Positions 11,795 through 11,943 of a DNA stretch of 11,943 nucleotides are shown here, one piece after another (position 1 is the first letter of the stretch; each line of letters starts with the position of its first letter). The notes below the pieces were generated by a model. The model worked only from the letters and a program-made list of their open reading frames with translations. It had not been told where the DNA came from and ran no database searches. The stretch spans positions 1-11,943 of the forward strand of contig UQVS01000033.1 in assembly GCA_900544615.1 (NCBI GenBank). The letters run 5' to 3'. The stretch comes from an uncultured Oscillibacter sp. (GTDB taxonomy: Bacteria > Bacillota > Clostridia > Oscillospirales > Oscillospiraceae). The position numbers were made by a program, and so were the translations under genes.

Positions 11795-11943
11795 TTAGTC
11801 CTCCTGTTCCGCCGGATGGCAGATGTGTTCTTCTTCCTCCCGTTCGAAGGAGTAGAGCCCATCTGCCTCCAGCTCTTTCGCCATGCCACACGCCAGCTTG
11901 AAGCCCGCCGTGAAGCTCATCAGCGTGGATTCCGCCAGCAGTG
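11795..11943 (-). CDS. C-terminal end of a small acidic protein upstream of the integrase (partial)
   Basis: The last 48 codons are visible: LLAESTLMSFTAGFKLACGM, then AKELEADGLYSFEREEEEH and an acidic end, stopping at TAA 11795-11797. The stop directly abuts the integrase ATG, so the two were co-translated. The helical FTAGFKLACGM pattern resembles small uncharacterised proteins common in clostridial integrative elements (possibly DUF6809-like; I am unsure). The stretch has no catalytic motif. The N-terminus is outside the window. Confidence 0.7.
   Translation of the reverse strand, partial: LLAESTLMSFTAGFKLACGMAKELEADGLYSFEREEEEHICHPAEQED

Overview
The window looks like chromosome from a gut-type, moderately GC-rich member of the Clostridia, most likely Oscillospiraceae (Oscillibacter, Flavonifractor or Intestinimonas-like). 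I infer this from the GC-rich codon use, strong AGGAGG-type ribosome binding sites, a clostridial-style flagellin N-terminus, a GLUG-repeat surface protein and clostridial ICE-type integrase and sigma-like fragments. No database search was possible, so the taxon is an inference.

Layout. Positions 1-470 hold the first bases of a minus-strand gene leaving the window, a structured leader in front of it, and a short sigma-70 region-4-like protein (minus) whose terminator hairpin lies inside its own last codons. Positions 480-1275 have no convincing gene but are packed with perfect hairpins, two of which share the same 11-base arms; this looks like a mosaic of intergenic palindromic repeats. Positions 1286-2522 carry a two-gene minus-strand operon: a TetR-type regulator followed by a cytidylate-kinase-like P-loop protein. 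Divergent from it, positions 2773-8570 carry the main intact unit of the window: an 861-residue MMPL/RND transporter overlapping by 4 bases with a 1071-residue secreted, C-terminally membrane-anchored protein in which GLUG repeats are split by about 330 residues of coiled coil. The TetR protein probably controls this operon through sites in the 250-base divergent promoter region. A bidirectional terminator ends the operon.

The right third (8640-11943) is a graveyard of gene fragments. In order it contains a frameshifted 5' piece of a flagellin gene, a small XRE-type repressor with an in-frame TGA and a CGCTAA operator cluster, an intact AT-rich membrane acyltransferase with its own promoter, the tail of a YesM-type histidine kinase joined to the tail of an IS256-family transposase (each with a disabling lesion), and a tyrosine integrase cut off after its N-terminal domains, preceded by the end of a small gene. 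These point to repeated insertion and decay at the edge of an old integrative element.

I see no CRISPR array, tRNA, rRNA or recognisable defence system. The most interesting items are the transporter/GLUG-coiled-coil pair and the hairpin-dense block.
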